From: Peptococcaceae bacterium
Lineage (GTDB): Bacteria > Bacillota > DSM-12270 > Thermacetogeniales > Thermacetogeniaceae
NCBI GenBank assembly: GCA_003160265.1
Contig: PLQY01000097.1
Coordinates: 4,349-10,343, forward strand
Reading direction: 5' to 3'
DNA length: 5,995 nt
Below, piece after piece: positions 5,660-5,995 of this stretch (within the stretch, counting starts at the first letter, position 1; every line of letters begins with the position of its first letter). The translations under genes and the position numbers were made by a program. The notes beneath the pieces are model-generated. The model searched no databases. It had not been told where the DNA came from and was given only the letters and a program-made list of their open reading frames with translations.

Positions 5660-5995
5660 TGGCGTACGCACCCTGGTGCTCGTCCCGCACCACTCTGCCA
5701 TTTTCCAGGGCAATCACCCGCTGGCGCAGGGCGTCCACGATCTCCCGGGCGTGGGTGGCCATAATCACGGTAGTCCCCTGGCTATTGATCTCCTGGAGAC
5801 AGTTAATGATCTCCCAGGCAGTATCCCGGTCCAGGTTTCCGGTTGGCTCATCGGCGATCAACAGGGCAGGTTTGTTGACCAGCGCCCTGGCAATGGCCAC
5901 GCGCTGCTGTTGGCCGCCGGAAAGCTGTCTCGGGAACATGTCGGCCGCCTCCGCCAAGCCCATCTGCCCCAGGACCTCCGGCACCCGCCGCCTGA
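5649..5995 (-). CDS. ftsE: Cell division ATP-binding protein FtsE, C-terminal part (5' end outside window)
   Basis: About 115 C-terminal residues are visible, roughly half of a normal ~228-residue FtsE; the P-loop end lies beyond the right edge. In order are RRRVPEVLGQMGL, the ABC signature LSGGQQQRVAIARAL, Walker B with catalytic Glu in LLIADEPTGNLD (which includes the D-loop), and the H-loop in VIMATHAREIVD. RQRVIALENGRVVRDE near the C-terminus is characteristic of FtsE rather than other ABC ATPases. It is the cytoplasmic ATPase that drives FtsX. The TAA at 5649-5651 lies inside the start of ftsX (11-base overlap), so this is a tight operon transcribed right to left. Confidence 0.96.
   Translation of the reverse strand, partial: RRRVPEVLGQMGLAEAADMFPRQLSGGQQQRVAIARALVNKPALLIADEPTGNLDRDTAWEIINCLQEINSQGTTVIMATHAREIVDALRQRVIALENGRVVRDEHQGAYANAT

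Noticed and set aside
5660..5713. An 18-residue N-terminal extension of FtsX.
   Set aside because: It lies wholly inside ftsE, and the family normally begins near MPPKTWGYILQ. ATG 5659 has a good ribosome site.

Overview
The window looks like chromosome of a spore-forming or related Firmicute, perhaps of the Peptococcaceae/Desulfotomaculum-Pelotomaculum type. This is inference from the gram-positive-style ftsE-ftsX-M23 cluster, an SBBP beta-propeller protein, many SPASM radical SAM features and moderately high GC; no marker gene in the window fixes the taxon.

Layout. Bases 2-376 (+) are the last ~124 codons of an SBBP-repeat beta-propeller protein cut by the window edge. Bases 431-1441 (+) encode a 336-residue protein with a small Lsm/YuzF-like N-terminal domain followed by 24 units of the form Cys-X3-aromatic, mostly spaced exactly eight residues apart. 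Overlapping or directly following it, a radical SAM/SPASM enzyme (1419 or 1446 to 2678, +) has the CX3CX2C cluster motif and a Cys-rich C-terminal SPASM region. On the minus strand, read right to left, lie ftsE (C-terminal part, 5995-5649), ftsX (5659-4772), a coiled-coil M23 murein hydrolase (4704-3577) and an SH3b-NlpC/P60 hydrolase (3459-2671). The last of these converges on the radical SAM gene, and the two 3' ends overlap by 8 bases.

How the genes work together. The minus-strand block is a familiar cell-wall remodelling module: FtsE (ATPase) and FtsX (membrane transducer) usually control a secreted coiled-coil peptidoglycan hydrolase, here the M23 protein, and a second hydrolase (NlpC/P60) follows. 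The plus-strand pair is the unusual part. The repeat protein and the radical SAM/SPASM enzyme look like a substrate and its peptide-modifying enzyme, i.e. a candidate RiPP-like system or a radical-SAM-modified structural (possibly spore-coat) protein. The C-X3-[F/Y/H] spacing holds in all 24 units while the distance between units varies, so that four-residue relationship is probably what is recognised or modified. No protease, transporter or recognition-element gene for this system is visible here, so the chemistry and final product remain unknown.

Intergenic stretches are short. The only notable one is 3460-3576, which carries a strong imperfect inverted repeat. No RNA genes, CRISPR arrays or insertion sequences were seen.
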